Shown here: piece by piece, positions 13,301-25,344 of the stretch
Layout of the letters: each line of letters starts with the position of its first letter
Numbering within the stretch: position 1 is the stretch's first letter
Source: Batillaria attramentaria
Taxonomy: Eukaryota; Mollusca; Gastropoda; Batillariidae
Length of the DNA: 64,000 nt
Assembly: GCA_018292915.2 (NCBI GenBank)
Contig: JACVVK020000017.1
Coordinates: 1,885,501 to 1,949,500 of the forward strand
Direction: 5' to 3'
Notes under the pieces: generated by a model
The model's database searches: none
What the model was told of the DNA's origin: nothing
Seen by the model: the letters and a program-made list of their open reading frames with translations, nothing else
Translations under genes and position numbers: made by a program

Positions 13301-15766
13301 GACGGACAGGTCAAGAAGAGGAAGATAACAAGGTAAGATGCGTACTCATTTCTTGCTATGTAGTTCAGTGGACTTACCTGAAGGGGGTGAGCTGTGGTCT
13401 GGTGGGTAGCACGTCAGATTTAGCCGCTGCACTACTGAACGGCCGTCATCAATGTCATGGCGATTAAGCGTGGGTTCGAGCTCAAGTTGAGCCTGTGATA
13501 TGTGATGCCGGTTTTTCCTGGCTGCCGGGCTGCTCATCAGGGGTTTCTCTCCGGGTTATCTGGCTCCCCCCCCCCCCCCCCCCCCCCAGCAAAATTGTTT
13601 TAAAGGTAGTGGGTGGCGCTGCACTGTGGCGACATGCTTCCTCTGGGGGAAGCAGCCTGAATTTTCCGAAAGGGACAATAAACTTTGTTTTTTTTAAAGC
13701 AAAAAAAGCAGCATGTTGAAGGTTTGAAGGTTTTAATTGAAACACCTGCATAATATCCCGTGGCTTGTCAAGCTATAGCTATGGTTTACCGGAAGTTCTT
13801 TGCAATGCGCAGGGTCAAGTCTTGAAACTGCAGTGTTTTTGAGAATTAAGTCTTGAAAAAAAAAACAGAAAGGGACGTCATTAAAACGTCTGTAATCCCG
13901 CCCACCTCTTCTCCCCTCCGATTGCCAAAAATGGCAAAACCCGGAAAGAAAAACAACAATTTCTTGGTTTTAGTTCTACAAGCAGTATAGTAATTAGAAG
14001 CGCTTTATCCCAAACTGAACCCAGCACATACGCTCAAGTCACATGCATTCAGTCACACTCTTGACATCAGCTCATGACAATCACTTGGTTGGTAAGGTCA
14101 GCTTAGCTATTCAGGTTTCAGAATCTAGCATTGCGTTTATTTTGAATTTTGTAAACTGAACATTTTCAAAGCAGAAAGCAAGTAGACTCTGTTAACTCTC
14201 ACAATGCCAAGGTCCCCATTTGGTGCCTCACATGCACAAGGCTTGGCTGCTGAGGTACAATTTATGGAATCACCAGCTTTCTATTTTTATTCGCAGTCAT
14301 GACACTTTGAAGTGCGGAACTAAATACAACGCTATTGAAACGGGTTTCTACCAGTCAAATGAAAGCAACCATCTGTTAGTATGCTGCTGGGAAAAACTCG
14401 CAGCACAGAGATAGTTAAAACTGACAGTGCTGTGCTGCTCATTGTCATTCACACCCTTTGGAGCTGTCCTTAATGCAGGTCCGTCATTTTCTCTGCCTGT
14501 TTCTCCTAGCTTTGAGAGAGACACCATCATCTCCAGACTCGACCCAACAGTCACCTATCAGAACTTCAAGCAGTGTGATATGGTGGTGGAGGCCGTCTTT
14601 GAGGATCTCAGCATCAAACACAAAGTCATTAAAGAAGTGGAATCGGTAAGATCTCTCTGGGCATAACTTTATCTGTCTCAAAGTGGTTATACCCAGAGTT
14701 AGGAGCTGAAATTGCCAGAGGATGTGTTAATTGTGTGAGAGTTTTAAGACCTGGTTTTTGGGGGAAGTGACAAATAAGGTTTTACCAAGGAAGAATTAAC
14801 ATACTGTGATGAAGGAAGTGGATAATACTCTGTAGACATTATGGGATTAGTGACAGTCACAGTACCTCAGGACTGTACTTTTATTTTGTTTTTACTTTTT
14901 AATTTATGCATTTTTTTTGTAAATATATACATGTGCATCTTGGACCTGTTGAAAACACTTTTTGTAACAGTTTGTTTTATTCACTGTTTGAGTTGATGAG
15001 AAGGCTTAGCTTACTGTGGCTTGTGTAGTGCTTGTTCTTGTGCATTCATTCTTCTTGATACAGTTGTCATCTTCTCATTTGCATTATGCTAATTTCAGGT
15101 AATATCGGAGGACTGCATCTTTGCCTCCAACACTTCAGCCTTACCCATTACACAGATTGCTGAAGCCAGCAAGCGCCCAGAAAAGGTAACCTACCTTTAC
15201 AAAACTTTACAAAACATCGTCATGGATAGGTTGCGTTTTGTAAGATAATTGATACAGATACCATGTATTATTAACACATTTCGCACCATGCATGGGGATT
15301 CCATGTTATTTTGTTCTCTTCCCACCCCCTGCATACTTTTGAATTAGGCCGCTGCACGTGATAATCTGGAAAAACTGTTTTTGAACAGATGTTTTGCAAG
15401 GGAGAACACTGCTATTGACTGCACCAGCTACATGCACCATTAGGTAGATCTAGAATGTTTCAAGTTCTGCGTTGCAGAGGAGATGAATATTGATGATTGT
15501 CGGGTAGGGTTTAGGTTCCTTGCATGGACATACATGGTACAAGTTGTGCTAGGCTGTATACAGAGAACTGTGGGTATGTGTGATGGTCATGCCATTTTTG
15601 TCATTTGCTTCAGAAGTAACAGCCTTTACAGAGTTTACAAGCTGTCCCTTTGTTGCAGGTGATCGGCATGCACTACTTTTCACCTGTCGACAAAATGCAG
15701 CTGTTGGAGATTATCACAACAAAGCAGACTTCGCAAGACACAACAGGTGAGTTTTCAGTGAGCCAG

Positions 15767-15801
<35 letters not shown>

Positions 15802-18713
15802 CACACAGGTGAACACACGCTTGTGTATGTATGTGTGCGGATGTATGATTTGTGCATGTGCGTGTGTCTGTTGCATGTTTGGTGGGACTTAACATCTCGC
15901 TCCTTGACGAGGTGATTGGAGACAGGACATGTCTGTGCGTGTTTGTGGTTGTGTGTGTGTGTTTGTGTTTGTGCGTACATGTTTTGTGTGTGTGTGTATA
16001 GTGAGGTGTGTGTGTGTGTGTGCGTGTGTGCTAGCATACATGCATGTATGGATGACATGGACCATCATTGTGTTCTAACTGATCACAAAATGATTTTACA
16101 GCATCTGCTGTGGATGTGGGTCTGCGACAAGGAAAGGTTGTGATCACAGTGGGCGATGGTCCAGGTTTCTACACCACTCGCATCCTGGCTCCCATGTTGG
16201 CAGAAGCTGTCAGGCTGCTACAGGTCAGCCCGAGGACTCCCCCCTTTTTTTTTCTTTTCTTTAAAATCATGTTAGGCATGTACAGGATGGGGAATTATCA
16301 GTCTCTTGGCAAATTTTCAGACAAATTTCCTATCCTTTTAGTCAAAAATACCTAGGTTTCAGCCAAGAAAATGAAGGAGGAAAATGGTTGCTCACACAGT
16401 TACGTAACTTGATACATCTAATGCTGTATGGGACAGTCTAACTTCATTTTTGAAAACTTGTTTTCTAAAGTGATTTCCCCAAGTTTTCTGCCATATGCCT
16501 TTGATGTGGAGCGACAGGTATCAGTGTCATTCATGTACCAGAAGAATTTCCTTTTTTTTAATGGCCAACTACAGTCACAACTGGACCCATGCTTCTCATT
16601 TTGTTAACTCTGCCCACAGGAAGGGGTCAATCCCAAGCGTCTTGACGACATAACAAAGAAGTCAGGTCTTCCAGTTGGCGTGGCCACCTTAGCTGACGAG
16701 GTTGGCGTAGATGTGGCAGCACATGTGGCAGAGGATCTTGGGAAGGCTTTTGGCGAACGTTTTGGTGGCGGTGATGTCAACCTTCTCAAGGAGATGGTCA
16801 GCTGTGGGCTTCTCGGTGAGAAGTTCGTTTATCAGGGGTTGAAATTTTCAGCTGTGGATTTCCAATTTTCTGTAAATTTGGACATGTAATTTTTCTCTGT
16901 TTTTCTCTGAACAAACCTTTTGGCAAGTAGCTAGTTTTCAAGCACTCGTTTAACCACATGTTTTTCTAAGTTTTACTCATTTACAGACTATCTTTGCTTC
17001 TACTACCCATCCCACCCTTTATATTTGAACAGCTTCACATGTTTACAAGCTTTATTTATCAGGCAGAAAGGCAGGAAAAGGCTTTTACACGTACACCAAA
17101 GGCAGCAAAGACAGACCGGAGAACGAAGCTGCCTTGAAACTCTTGGAGAAATTCAGCCTTGTTCCGAAATCATCGTGAGTCCCCTTTTATTTAAGTTTGC
17201 TAATTATAAATATTAGTTGACATTAAAAAGAAAGGAGGAAAGAAGAATATATTTTTTAAAAACTTTGATAAGAAATGTCATATTTTTTCAATAACTTGAG
17301 AACACAGAGGCTGACAGATTTGTATCACAGGTTAACACAGTTGTGGTATAAACACACTTTTAGTGCATTGCAAAGTCTGTAGCTTGTAGTGCAGTTTGAT
17401 TTTGTAGCTTCCAAGAAAAAATTCTTTACTAGTTTAGTCCATTAAAATAAGATAGATGCATTTACCATCGCATTTTCTTTAGACTCTATCAGCCATGTTA
17501 TAGTGGCGATATACCTGCCTGTTAGACTGAGTTTTGATTTATGTTCTAGGCTCACAGATGAGGATGTGTGGTACAGGCTGTTCTCTCGCTTTGTCAACGA
17601 AGCCATTTACTGCCTCCAGGATGGCATCCTGGCAAACCCTGTAAGAATTATAGATCTGTGTGTTTCTGAGTGATCACTGCAATATTAATGCAGCAGTAGA
17701 ACAAGATTGCTTTTTTTTTTTTCTTCGTTCTCTGGGTTCTACCCATTAAATTGCTTCCAAATTTTTGTAATGCTTACTTTCAAAATTTTCATTTGCTCGT
17801 GGTACTTACCTTTGCACCATTCCACCACAAGATGTACATGCTTGTGCCACTTTATAATTGTGTTCAGTCTATGCACAATTGCTTATTGTGCGACTCATCT
17901 GTTGCAGACTGATGGAGATATTGGAGCTGTCTTTGGACTTGGATTCCCACCATTCTTTGGAGGTGAGACTAGTTATGTATTCTGTAACTGCACAACTACA
18001 TTTAAGCAAAGGTTTTTTCCCCACTATGTATGTGTGTGAACACCAGTCTGATTTCCATGGCCATTAAAACTTGATTCTTGTAAGCACAATGCACTGCTGA
18101 AACCAATTAAAATGATGTACCTGAGTCATTCCTGCGTATGCCTGAAGTTCCCCTTAGTCAATCTGACAGGGCAGTCAATAAATCCTTTACGTTAAATGGG
18201 CTAATTCCATCTTTGCTAAGTCAACTTACGTTTTGCAATTCCCCTTGTGAGTGTGCCTGTATGCGCGAAATACTCTTGGTGATTAGTACAGCTCTAAATG
18301 TGATAAAATGTTTCCACGTTGTGCAAGTGGTCAGACATTCAAATTCTACAGCTGTTGTTACACTACTCGAGGGCTAGGTGTGGTCGCCACGTCATCAAGT
18401 TTGCTTCTGTTGGCTCATTGCCATCATTGCAGATGCTGTCTCTGTCCAAGTGTCTCAGTGGTGTGTTGATAGATACCACAGGAAGAGCTTAGAATGACTT
18501 GCGATTGTTTTAAAAAAAATGGTAGAGTTAGCCCCTTTAAACCCACATTTTCTGTTGTCTCTGCTAGGTCCCTTCCGCTACATCGATCTTCATGGAGCTG
18601 AGCCAATTGTGGCAAAGATGCTCGAGTACCAGAGCTTGTATGGTGTTCAGTTCGAGCCCTGTCAGCTGTTACAGGACCATGCCAAGGACTCCAGCAAGAA
18701 GTTTCATTCCTAG
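5876..18713 (+). CDS. HADHA: Trifunctional enzyme subunit alpha, mitochondrial (enoyl-CoA hydratase / 3-hydroxyacyl-CoA dehydrogenase)
   Basis: Bifunctional subunit of the mitochondrial trifunctional protein. Coding exons: 5876-5942, 7566-7613, 7885-7955, 8712-8845, 9211-9349, 9851-10073, 10242-10311, 10899-11073, 12234-12290, 12722-12831, 13162-13332, 14510-14645, 15099-15185, 15659-15746, 16102-16223, 16620-16815, 17063-17174, 17550-17640, 17908-17962 and 18568-18713. They total 2298 nt (765 residues plus stop; the human protein is 763), and every junction is GT-AG and in phase. The N-terminus is an Arg-rich presequence. The hydratase domain has CLGGGLE and GLPEV, with the paired catalytic glutamates at about E153 and E175. 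The dehydrogenase domain has the Rossmann motif GAGLMGAG (about 371-378), SNTSALPI, and the catalytic His in [17 protein letters not shown] (about H501). The Glu corresponding to human E510, the common disease site, is kept at about E513. The C-terminus reads [13 protein letters not shown] and ends in KKFHS. I see no lesion, so the gene appears intact. Confidence 0.97.
6568..7060 (+). pseudogene. LINE fragment: RT C-terminal zinc-knuckle region
   Basis: Translation gives [20 protein letters not shown]..., a stop at 6763-6765, then [18 protein letters not shown] and FWDSLLL. The C-x2-C...H-L-F-W-x-C pattern with the preceding W-x-x-IF motif is typical of the C-terminal zinc-binding region of non-LTR retrotransposon reverse transcriptases. 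Several stops show it is dead. It lies in HADHA intron 1, sense to the gene. Confidence 0.78.
7296..7456. repeat. (GT)n tract and poly-G run in HADHA intron 1
   Basis: GT dinucleotides at 7296-7339 and a G run at 7439-7456. Confidence 0.9.
11220..12020. repeat. Low-complexity block in HADHA intron 8
   Basis: T runs, a C-then-A run (11461-11500), A-rich sequence, (AAAT)n near 11860-11880, ATA/GA runs near 11905-11932 and CATACATA-type repeats to about 12010. A SINE A fragment is embedded at 11796-11852. No exon seen. Confidence 0.8.
11796..11852 (-). mobile_element. SINE family A, short tail fragment in HADHA intron 8
   Basis: GGGTGGGTGGGTGTTTGGGG followed by TTTAACGTCCTTTTCCACCA and GGGTGATA, then unrelated (AAAT)n. 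Only the 3' end was retained. Confidence 0.6.
13380..13700 (+). mobile_element. tRNA-derived SINE family C, copy 1, in HADHA intron 11
   Basis: Head GAGCTGTGGTCTGGTGGGTA, box B-like GTGGGTTCGAGCTC, and body GGTTTCTCTCCGGGTTATCT. A poly-C run follows, then GCGCTGCACTGTGGCGACAT, GGGGGAAGCAGCCTGAATTT and CCGAAAGGGACAATAAACTT. An inverted second copy is at 62215-62545. Confidence 0.7.
14085..14215 (-). mobile_element. SINE family B fragment in HADHA intron 11
   Basis: AAGGTCAGCTTAGCTATTCA, GGTTTCAGAATCTAGCATTG, CGTTTATTTTGAATTTTGTA and CTGAACATTTTCAAAGCAG are the diverged complement of the central part of family B. Confidence 0.5.
18192..18540. mobile_element. TTAA-flanked MITE (family D), copy 1
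   Basis: The ends TTAAATGGGCTAATTCCAT and (inverted) TTTAAAGGGGCTAACTCTA match as terminal inverted repeats, each flanked by TTAA, the piggyBac-type target site. 349 bp with no coding capacity, in HADHA intron 19. Related copies lie at 35141-35497 and 35967-36068 plus 40176-40340. Confidence 0.72.
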
Positions 18714-19489
18714 ATGACCGACTCTGCAAAAAGCTCAGTGTATTTTGTGCCTGGGAACTTAGGTTGAAATGATGACTATGCACAGATTAAATGTAGTAAC
18801 GTTTGCCTGGACAGCCTTGCTGAAGATGCCCTTGAGCTAATTCAGGGGAGATGAAATAGGTTGTTAGTACTTTTGGAGGATGTGTACACAGGAGCGACAG
18901 CTTTTTTTCTATAGAACTTCATACCAATGCAGCATGTTAAACTGTTTTGACTGTGAGAGAGATGACACGACTTCTTTCGAGCAAGTGAAAATGGTTCACA
19001 TGCTTGAAGACAGGCAGTGTATTGACAGATGTTTTTCACTGCAGTTGTTTGATTTGTCATGCCATGGCACATACACAGTGAAAACTGAGAAAAGGTTGTT
19101 GTGAAACGTTTCGTTCACTGAAGGTGTTTGATTATTCATGCCGTGGAACATATGCCACGAAAAACAAGAAAGTTGTCAGGCAACATGAATGTTAAAGTGT
19201 GTGTGTGAATGATGAGTGCATGTGAGTGTGTGTGCATGTTTAAACAATTATTAAGACGGTTCAAACACAGTTTGAAATTTGTATAGAGTTGAAAGTTACA
19301 CCATTTACTAAATTACTTCTGCATTGCTTAGCATGCATGCAGATTATTTAACAATGTTATCAGGTAGATATGGATTTTGTTCCCTGAGATTTTTGTCAAT
19401 CAGCTTTCAGTCCCTACAATCAGTTAACAGCAGCAGTACATTAATCAAGATTTGACTGTTTCATGATTTGTCAATTACAGTGTGTATAA

Positions 19490-19495
19490 AATAAA
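19490..19495 (+). terminator. Candidate HADHA polyadenylation signal (AATAAA)
   Basis: Canonical AATAAA hexamer 777 bp after the HADHA stop and before the convergent TM2D1 3' end. The 18714-19489 stretch between holds no ORF or recognised repeat and is best read as 3'UTR. Another signal further along cannot be excluded. Confidence 0.45.
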
Positions 19496-19861
19496 TTATA
19501 AACATAAGTAACTATGGAACAGTAGATCGTGGTGTTAAAAAAAAGAAGAAAAAAAGGCAGGTATGGTTGTGTGACTGAGAAAGCGAGTGCTAATTCAGAA
19601 CAAGAAGCATTGAAGTTTGTCCATTCCTTCATGACAAAAATTTAAATGTCAATATACAGGGCTTAGTGTGGCAGAACTCTAGCGCTTGTGTGTGTGTACA
19701 TTATATCATGCTTGATCATCTATGTACATGACTGAATTTATTGCATGTATTGCAATTGAATAACACAATTCTTTGGGTAAAATTTGTTTCAAGTTGTTTA
19801 TATGAAAAGTGACATGAAGCTTACCAAAGAGCAGAAAATAAGGACACGCCGAAGCACTCAG

Positions 19862-19867
19862 TTTATT
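19862..19867 (-). terminator. Candidate TM2D1 polyadenylation signal (AATAAA on minus strand)
   Basis: TTTATT on the plus strand, i.e. AATAAA on the transcribed strand, 381 bp past the TM2D1 stop. About 370 bp then separate it from the HADHA candidate signal, so the two genes probably end tail to tail without overlapping. Confidence 0.4.
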
Positions 19868-20247
19868 GAACTCACAAAATTGGAGACATGATCACTTGGT
19901 CTCTTTCTCTCTACCACACACGCAATATCTCTTCTTTTCCTTTCTCACATACAAAACACAAGTCTCTTTCCATACAACAAACTGTTAAACTAAAATGAAA
20001 TGGTTCACAATAACCAAGAACAAGTGCAATTTTTCACCGATGTCTCATTCAAACTTATGAAGTGCCACACACATAATTCCAAAGCATCCGCAACTGCACC
20101 AAAGCCAAAGACCTTTTATAAGTTACACTGCAACTTGCATCCACCTCCCATCTTCCCCATCCAGAAATACACACGCACACTAAACGACTAAAAACACCAC
20201 GATGGTCTGACAATGGAATGGCCATGAATGAAAGAGATGTTACCCTA

Positions 20248-23157
20248 TCAACCATAATCGGGAGATTTAAGGTATGTGTAATTGTTCAACATGACTCGTT
20301 GTGTAGCTGCTCCATAGTAGTCGATGACATATTCAGAACCATCAGAGGGCTTTACAACCTGCACACCAAAAGCAGACTGATAAAAAAGACTCCACACGCA
20401 GTTGAACGAAAAAAAAAAAAATTGCTAAACTTGTGTGTGTTTTGACAATTCTGACCTGTATAAGCAAATCTTTCTAGTAAAAAAGGGTAAAGTCATATGA
20501 AATACACCTTCAAATAAATATGTGAGGCCAAAGAATATTTTCTGTTTTAGATTCTCTCTTAAACAAACAATTACCTATTTTGAATTTGAATATATGAATG
20601 GTGATTGCAAAACCCTAGTTCATTTACCTAAATTAGTCCTGACAGAGTATTTTGGGGGTCGGTACCTCTGTCCCCCAAATCAAATAAACAAGCAATATTA
20701 TCTGTGTGATCCTATTGAACAGATGTACACATTTCATGACTTCGAGAAAAAGAACGTATGACTCATGATTGTGACTGGAAATGGAGGTACCAACGGGCAA
20801 GCGTACACACATTGGACTTACCTGTGTGGCAATTAGAAGTATGTCGACCAACTGCCCAAGAAACATGAATCCTAGAGTTGCAAACTTCACCAATCCTGCG
20901 AACACAAGGAAAATACGTGTAGTTCTGGGCTCTTGTACCAGCTGATCAAGACAGGTTCATGGTAACAGAGCACTTCTTTGAAAGACAAAACGACAGGAGC
21001 ATAGGCAGAACTTGACACTACCAACATAAATGCTTGCTTGCAAATACAATTGTGGATTTTCTGTATCAAACACCATAAACAAATCTTGCAAACACCGTGT
21101 ATGCATTTCTCACCTATTGCTGGATAGCCAAGGTAAAATCTGTCCACTCCAAACATTCCCAGGAATACTGACAGCAGCAGTGCTTTTTCAAAGGAATGTC
21201 CATTCCTGAAGAATGAAAGAAAGAAGGGTAACAAACCAAACCAATCAATCAACAAAAAAAATCCAAAACACGTAGGCATGTGTTGGCATACTTTCTCTCT
21301 CTCTCTCACAGACTCTGTCTGAAACAGATAAAGCATGATGTGGCTGGTGAGCATGAGCAGATCAGACAAGAAGGGTATGTGTGCATCAGGCTGGGGGAAT
21401 TTTCAGTCACGGCAATTTTCAGCTAAAAAAAAAGAAAGAAAGTTTCAGCCGTGGAAAATGAGCTATGAGGGGCACAAGCTGGTTGTCGCTGGACTCCTGC
21501 AATGACCATCAAAAACATAGACCACCAGCCAGCTGAGAGGAGCGCCAGGTGGGATGCAGGTTTTCTGTTTTGAGTGTGTTTGCGTGTGCATCAATAGCAA
21601 AGAGACTTACGTCCATTTACATGGTACATCCTTTTTGAATGTCCTGTTTGAAATCATCTCTGAGCACTCAACTCCCTCAGCCAACTCGCAAGTAACTGAA
21701 ATAAAAAACCCAAGGAAAATTCACTTACTTGGAACGGTATACATATGTACAACCAAATGTGTACCAAATACCACCAAAGAGCAGTCAGTCTTGTTCCTGA
21801 GGTTCCATTCTGAATGATCATTACACAAACTGGGTACAGCGCTAGCATTAACTCTTCGACACGTACACCATGTCAAGTTTATCCGACTTCTGAAAACTGC
21901 ACACCTCATCTTGAGTTGGCCTCACCTGTTCTGGATAATTTTGGTTACTTATTCTGTATTATTTTGAGTAGGGTATATATACCTTTTAAACTGAGAAATG
22001 AATGGGCTATTCACTGGAATACTTTCATTTGGTGAACCTGGTATTAGATGATGTTGATGTACATCAGTGTTTGGGGGTATACAATAGTGGTTGGCAAGCA
22101 TACTTGACTTCATGCATTTGGATGCTTGACGTGGTGCGCAGATGGTGCACTTCTGGATAAAACTGGCAAACCAGAATGTGTGCCTATCGAACTAAAAAAA
22201 TTTATGTGTAGAAAACACACCTGGGGCAAGCCTTGTTTCTTTGTCACAGTTGACAGCTTGTTGAGTCTCTGGGTCAATATCTGGCTCATGACACAAATAC
22301 CTAAAATAATGTCAAGGGAATAGTTTCCAAGCAAGTGGAACTGGGATACAAGGGCGGCATCTTTTCAGTAGATTCAATACTGCAATTGCTCACATGTACC
22401 AATACAGCTTGATCAGTTGATCTGTAATAGTTGCCTCATCTCTTCCTCCACATTCAATTTCCTCCCGTCCCCCTGCAAAGCTGTCTGTTTTAACACAGTA
22501 CGTTTAAAAATAACACATTCAGGGTAATCTTGAAGAATAGTATACGAAATTCTGGGAGCTATTTGCACGCACTTTCTCGGGTGCTTTCGGTTCTGCTCGA
22601 TGCAAAGAGACGTTAGACACCCTCACACTCACTTTGACCTCTCCTTCCCCACAAACATGCACAAAATATCCTGAAATGACTGCCGACCGCAGCCGAGCAG
22701 TCATCTCCCCGCCATTTTGATTTCTGATCCGAGTGTCGTTTCTCCGGTAAGCAGGCAACACGCGAATAGGAAAGTATAGGAAAGGGCCTGTGAATGAATG
22801 AATGTGCCTAGCCGTTGATTCATCGTGTGCACTGACACAGAGCAGAGACACACATCTAACGTGCGTGCAAATACCTTCCAGAATTTCGTATACTATTCTT
22901 CAAGATTACCCACATTCAGTGCTAACGACTTCAGAACACTGCTAAGAATAAGCTCTTGATTTGCCTTCCGTATTTCTCGCTCTCTCGAACCAAAAAGGAT
23001 ACTGTCCCATCATCAAGTCACTGCATTTTCTTTGCTGAGAATTGCCATCTTGCGATTGTGCTGTGTCGACTGCTGTGTTCACTACCGTTGAAAAGATAAA
23101 GACAAGTAATGCTAGAAGTCGAAGACGCAGCAAAAGGCGTTTTAACAAGTTATACAT
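20248..23157 (-). CDS. TM2D1: TM2 domain-containing protein 1
   Basis: Six minus-strand exons: 23003-23157, 22221-22300, 21611-21695, 21114-21205, 20822-20895 and 20248-20358. They total 597 nt (198 residues plus stop; human is about 207), all in phase. Exon 1 supplies a hydrophobic signal peptide (about residues 8-31), then KCSDLMMGQ. Exon 2 continues YLCHEPDIDPETQQAVNC and exon 3 has a Cys-spaced ectodomain segment ending VPCKW. Exons 4-5 form the TM2 domain, two membrane helices joined around GVDRFYLGYPAIG with the family's DRF motif at about 128-130. The C-terminal exon reads PSDGSEYVIDYYG, as in TM2D1 rather than TM2D2 or TM2D3. Family members are membrane proteins linked to Notch signalling in flies (almondex/amaretto/biscotti); nothing more specific can be read here. 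The exon 1 donor (GTATCC) is weak but gives the only in-frame join. It is convergent with HADHA and divergent from NME6. Confidence 0.92.
22514..22919. mobile_element. MITE with ~50-bp TIRs and 9-bp target duplication (Mutator-like)
   Basis: The element 22523-22910 (388 bp) begins GGTAATCTTGAAGAATAG and ends with its inverted copy. About 50 bp of each end pair with few mismatches, to GCACGCAC. The perfect direct repeat CACATTCAG flanks it at 22514-22522 and 22911-22919. A 9-bp duplication is the usual Mutator-like (MULE) signature. No coding capacity; in TM2D1 intron 1. Confidence 0.8.
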
Positions 23158-23525
23158 CCCCTGAAAGTCCTTCGGTTGCTAGTTTCCTTATTTGTTTGGG
23201 ATTTCGGCTTGACGACCTTTGCACAACAGGAACACTTTACGACGAAAGAAAATAGTGCTTGTGCGACATGCAGAATTTGGTACTGGGACCACGCAGCAGC
23301 TTTTATCAGTCGTTCACCCCTTTTCCTATAGTGCAGTTCAATTGAGTTCTAAGTCTAAAGCAGCTAAGCTAAATCTCGCTGGACATTGTTGCTAAAATAT
23401 CAATGCGCTCTTAGTTCCGGTTTAGAAGAGCAGACGACTTTTTATGGCCGCACACCTTGGAAGCTCATGCGGTCTGCTCAGCTCAGCATTGTGTGCATCC
23501 ATATTTTGGATCTCGACAAACAACG
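23158..23525. promoter_or_regulatory. Putative bidirectional promoter of TM2D1 and NME6
   Basis: 368 bp lie between the divergent ATGs of TM2D1 (minus) and NME6 (plus). No other gene fits in the gap. Two promoters back to back, or one shared, are both possible. Core elements were not resolved. Confidence 0.55.
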
Positions 23526-23666
23526 ATGAATATTAGGCCGCTTCAGATAACACTTGCTATTCTTAAACCTGATGTAGTTGCTCATCCACACATCGTGAAG
23601 GTAAAAATTGCCAGACACCTAGGCAGGCATTTGATTTAAAGGTCTGCATTGCAAACAAAAGTGTAC

Positions 23667-23722
<56 letters not shown>

Positions 23723-24308
23723 CGCGCTCGCGTTTTTTCCACTATATCTGCTTGTACGAGATATAAAAAGATATTTGTGAAAGATGCATACCTTTCAAAC
23801 TTTGTTTACTTAATTAAGTTCATACTTTGTTTACTTGAGTCCACTATACCAAATAAGAAATAAGCCATGATTTCTTTTTCAGGATATCCGCTCAATGATT
23901 CTTAAACATGGATTCCTGTTTGTGAAATCTAAGAAACTTCATTTGTCACCTGTGAAAGCAGCAGACTTTTATGAAGAGCATAAAGGTATCTATACTGAAT
24001 TCATTTCAAAGTTTTAATCTTCATGAAGAGGTGGTTTGTGGTCTAGTAGTTAGAACTTTGTCACCAGTGTGAGGGTCAAGTTCGGGTCCCACTCAGGGCA
24101 AAGCATTTTTGCCTTCTTGTATGTGGCATCGTTCATTTCGGCCGACCGTCAGGGGTTTGTACTCCGGCTTCCTCCCCCTCTGCTTTTGAAATAATCCAAT
24201 AATGATAATGAATTGTACTTATATATCGCAAAATTCTCACAAAGTGACTCAGTGCGTGTACTCCAGCACTTATACCAACAAATATGCACACACACACACA
24301 AACTTGTG

Positions 24309-24365
<57 letters not shown>

Positions 24366-25124
24366 CAGCTGAATCAGGAGGAGGTAAGTGGACCTTGTCG
24401 AAAGCCAGCCGAAATGTTCAGCCCAAAACATGTGAAAAACAATGCAGTTGTAAATTCCAAAACTTAGATGGCTGAGCTGACCCTTTGCAACACGTGATCG
24501 TAATGCGTTCACAGCCAGTGTCTGAGAGAATTTTATGTGATTCACATGAGCTTGCTGTCTTTGTAACCACTATTTGCAAACTATGTAGTATAAGCAGCAA
24601 CACCAAATATTAAAAGTAATATGTGCAGCCACTCATTCTTGTCTGTTTTCTTACAGGAAAATTCTTTGTGAACAGACTAGTCTCTTTCATGAGCAGGTAA
24701 TACATATTTTTTGCTGTATAAATCATACTTGCAGTTATATGGCATTTTCAGAGGGGACACTCTTAAATAAAATCAGTGCGCTTTATTTCAGTAGGTACAC
24801 GAAAAGATGGCCATTCACAGTACATGTATGTACAGTACATGTAGGTGTACAATTTGTATAACTTTATAGTTACTGTACTCAAAGAGCAGAGTCTCTGTAC
24901 ACATAACTCATGTAATTTGCTGGGTACAGGCTAATCAAGTCGTACCATCAGAAGAGCAGCTGTATGAGTGACATGAATACAATGTATATAGGCATGTTGA
25001 TTTGTCTGTCAAGCGGACCAGTCTGGACCCATATTCTTGCTCGTGAAGCAGCGATCCCTGAATGGCGACAACTGATGGGAGCGACCAAAGTACTAAAGTA
25101 ATAATTTTGAATTATACCTCAAGT

Positions 25125-25173
<49 letters not shown>

Positions 25174-25272
25174 AAGAAGACTCAAAGGTAAGCAGGTGAT
25201 TCTGTCTATGTGTTTCACATCCTGCTCTAAACGTTAGTGCAGTCCCACCAGCGTTCAGAGCAGTGTGTGGGA

Positions 25273-25344
<72 letters not shown>

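Noticed and set aside
21721..21909. Alternative third exon of TM2D1 (frame with a GTAAGT donor ending in VHMYTVPSK)
   Set aside because: Its phase does not fit exon 4 and it lacks the Cys pattern. The exon at 21611-21695 fits both phases and the family.
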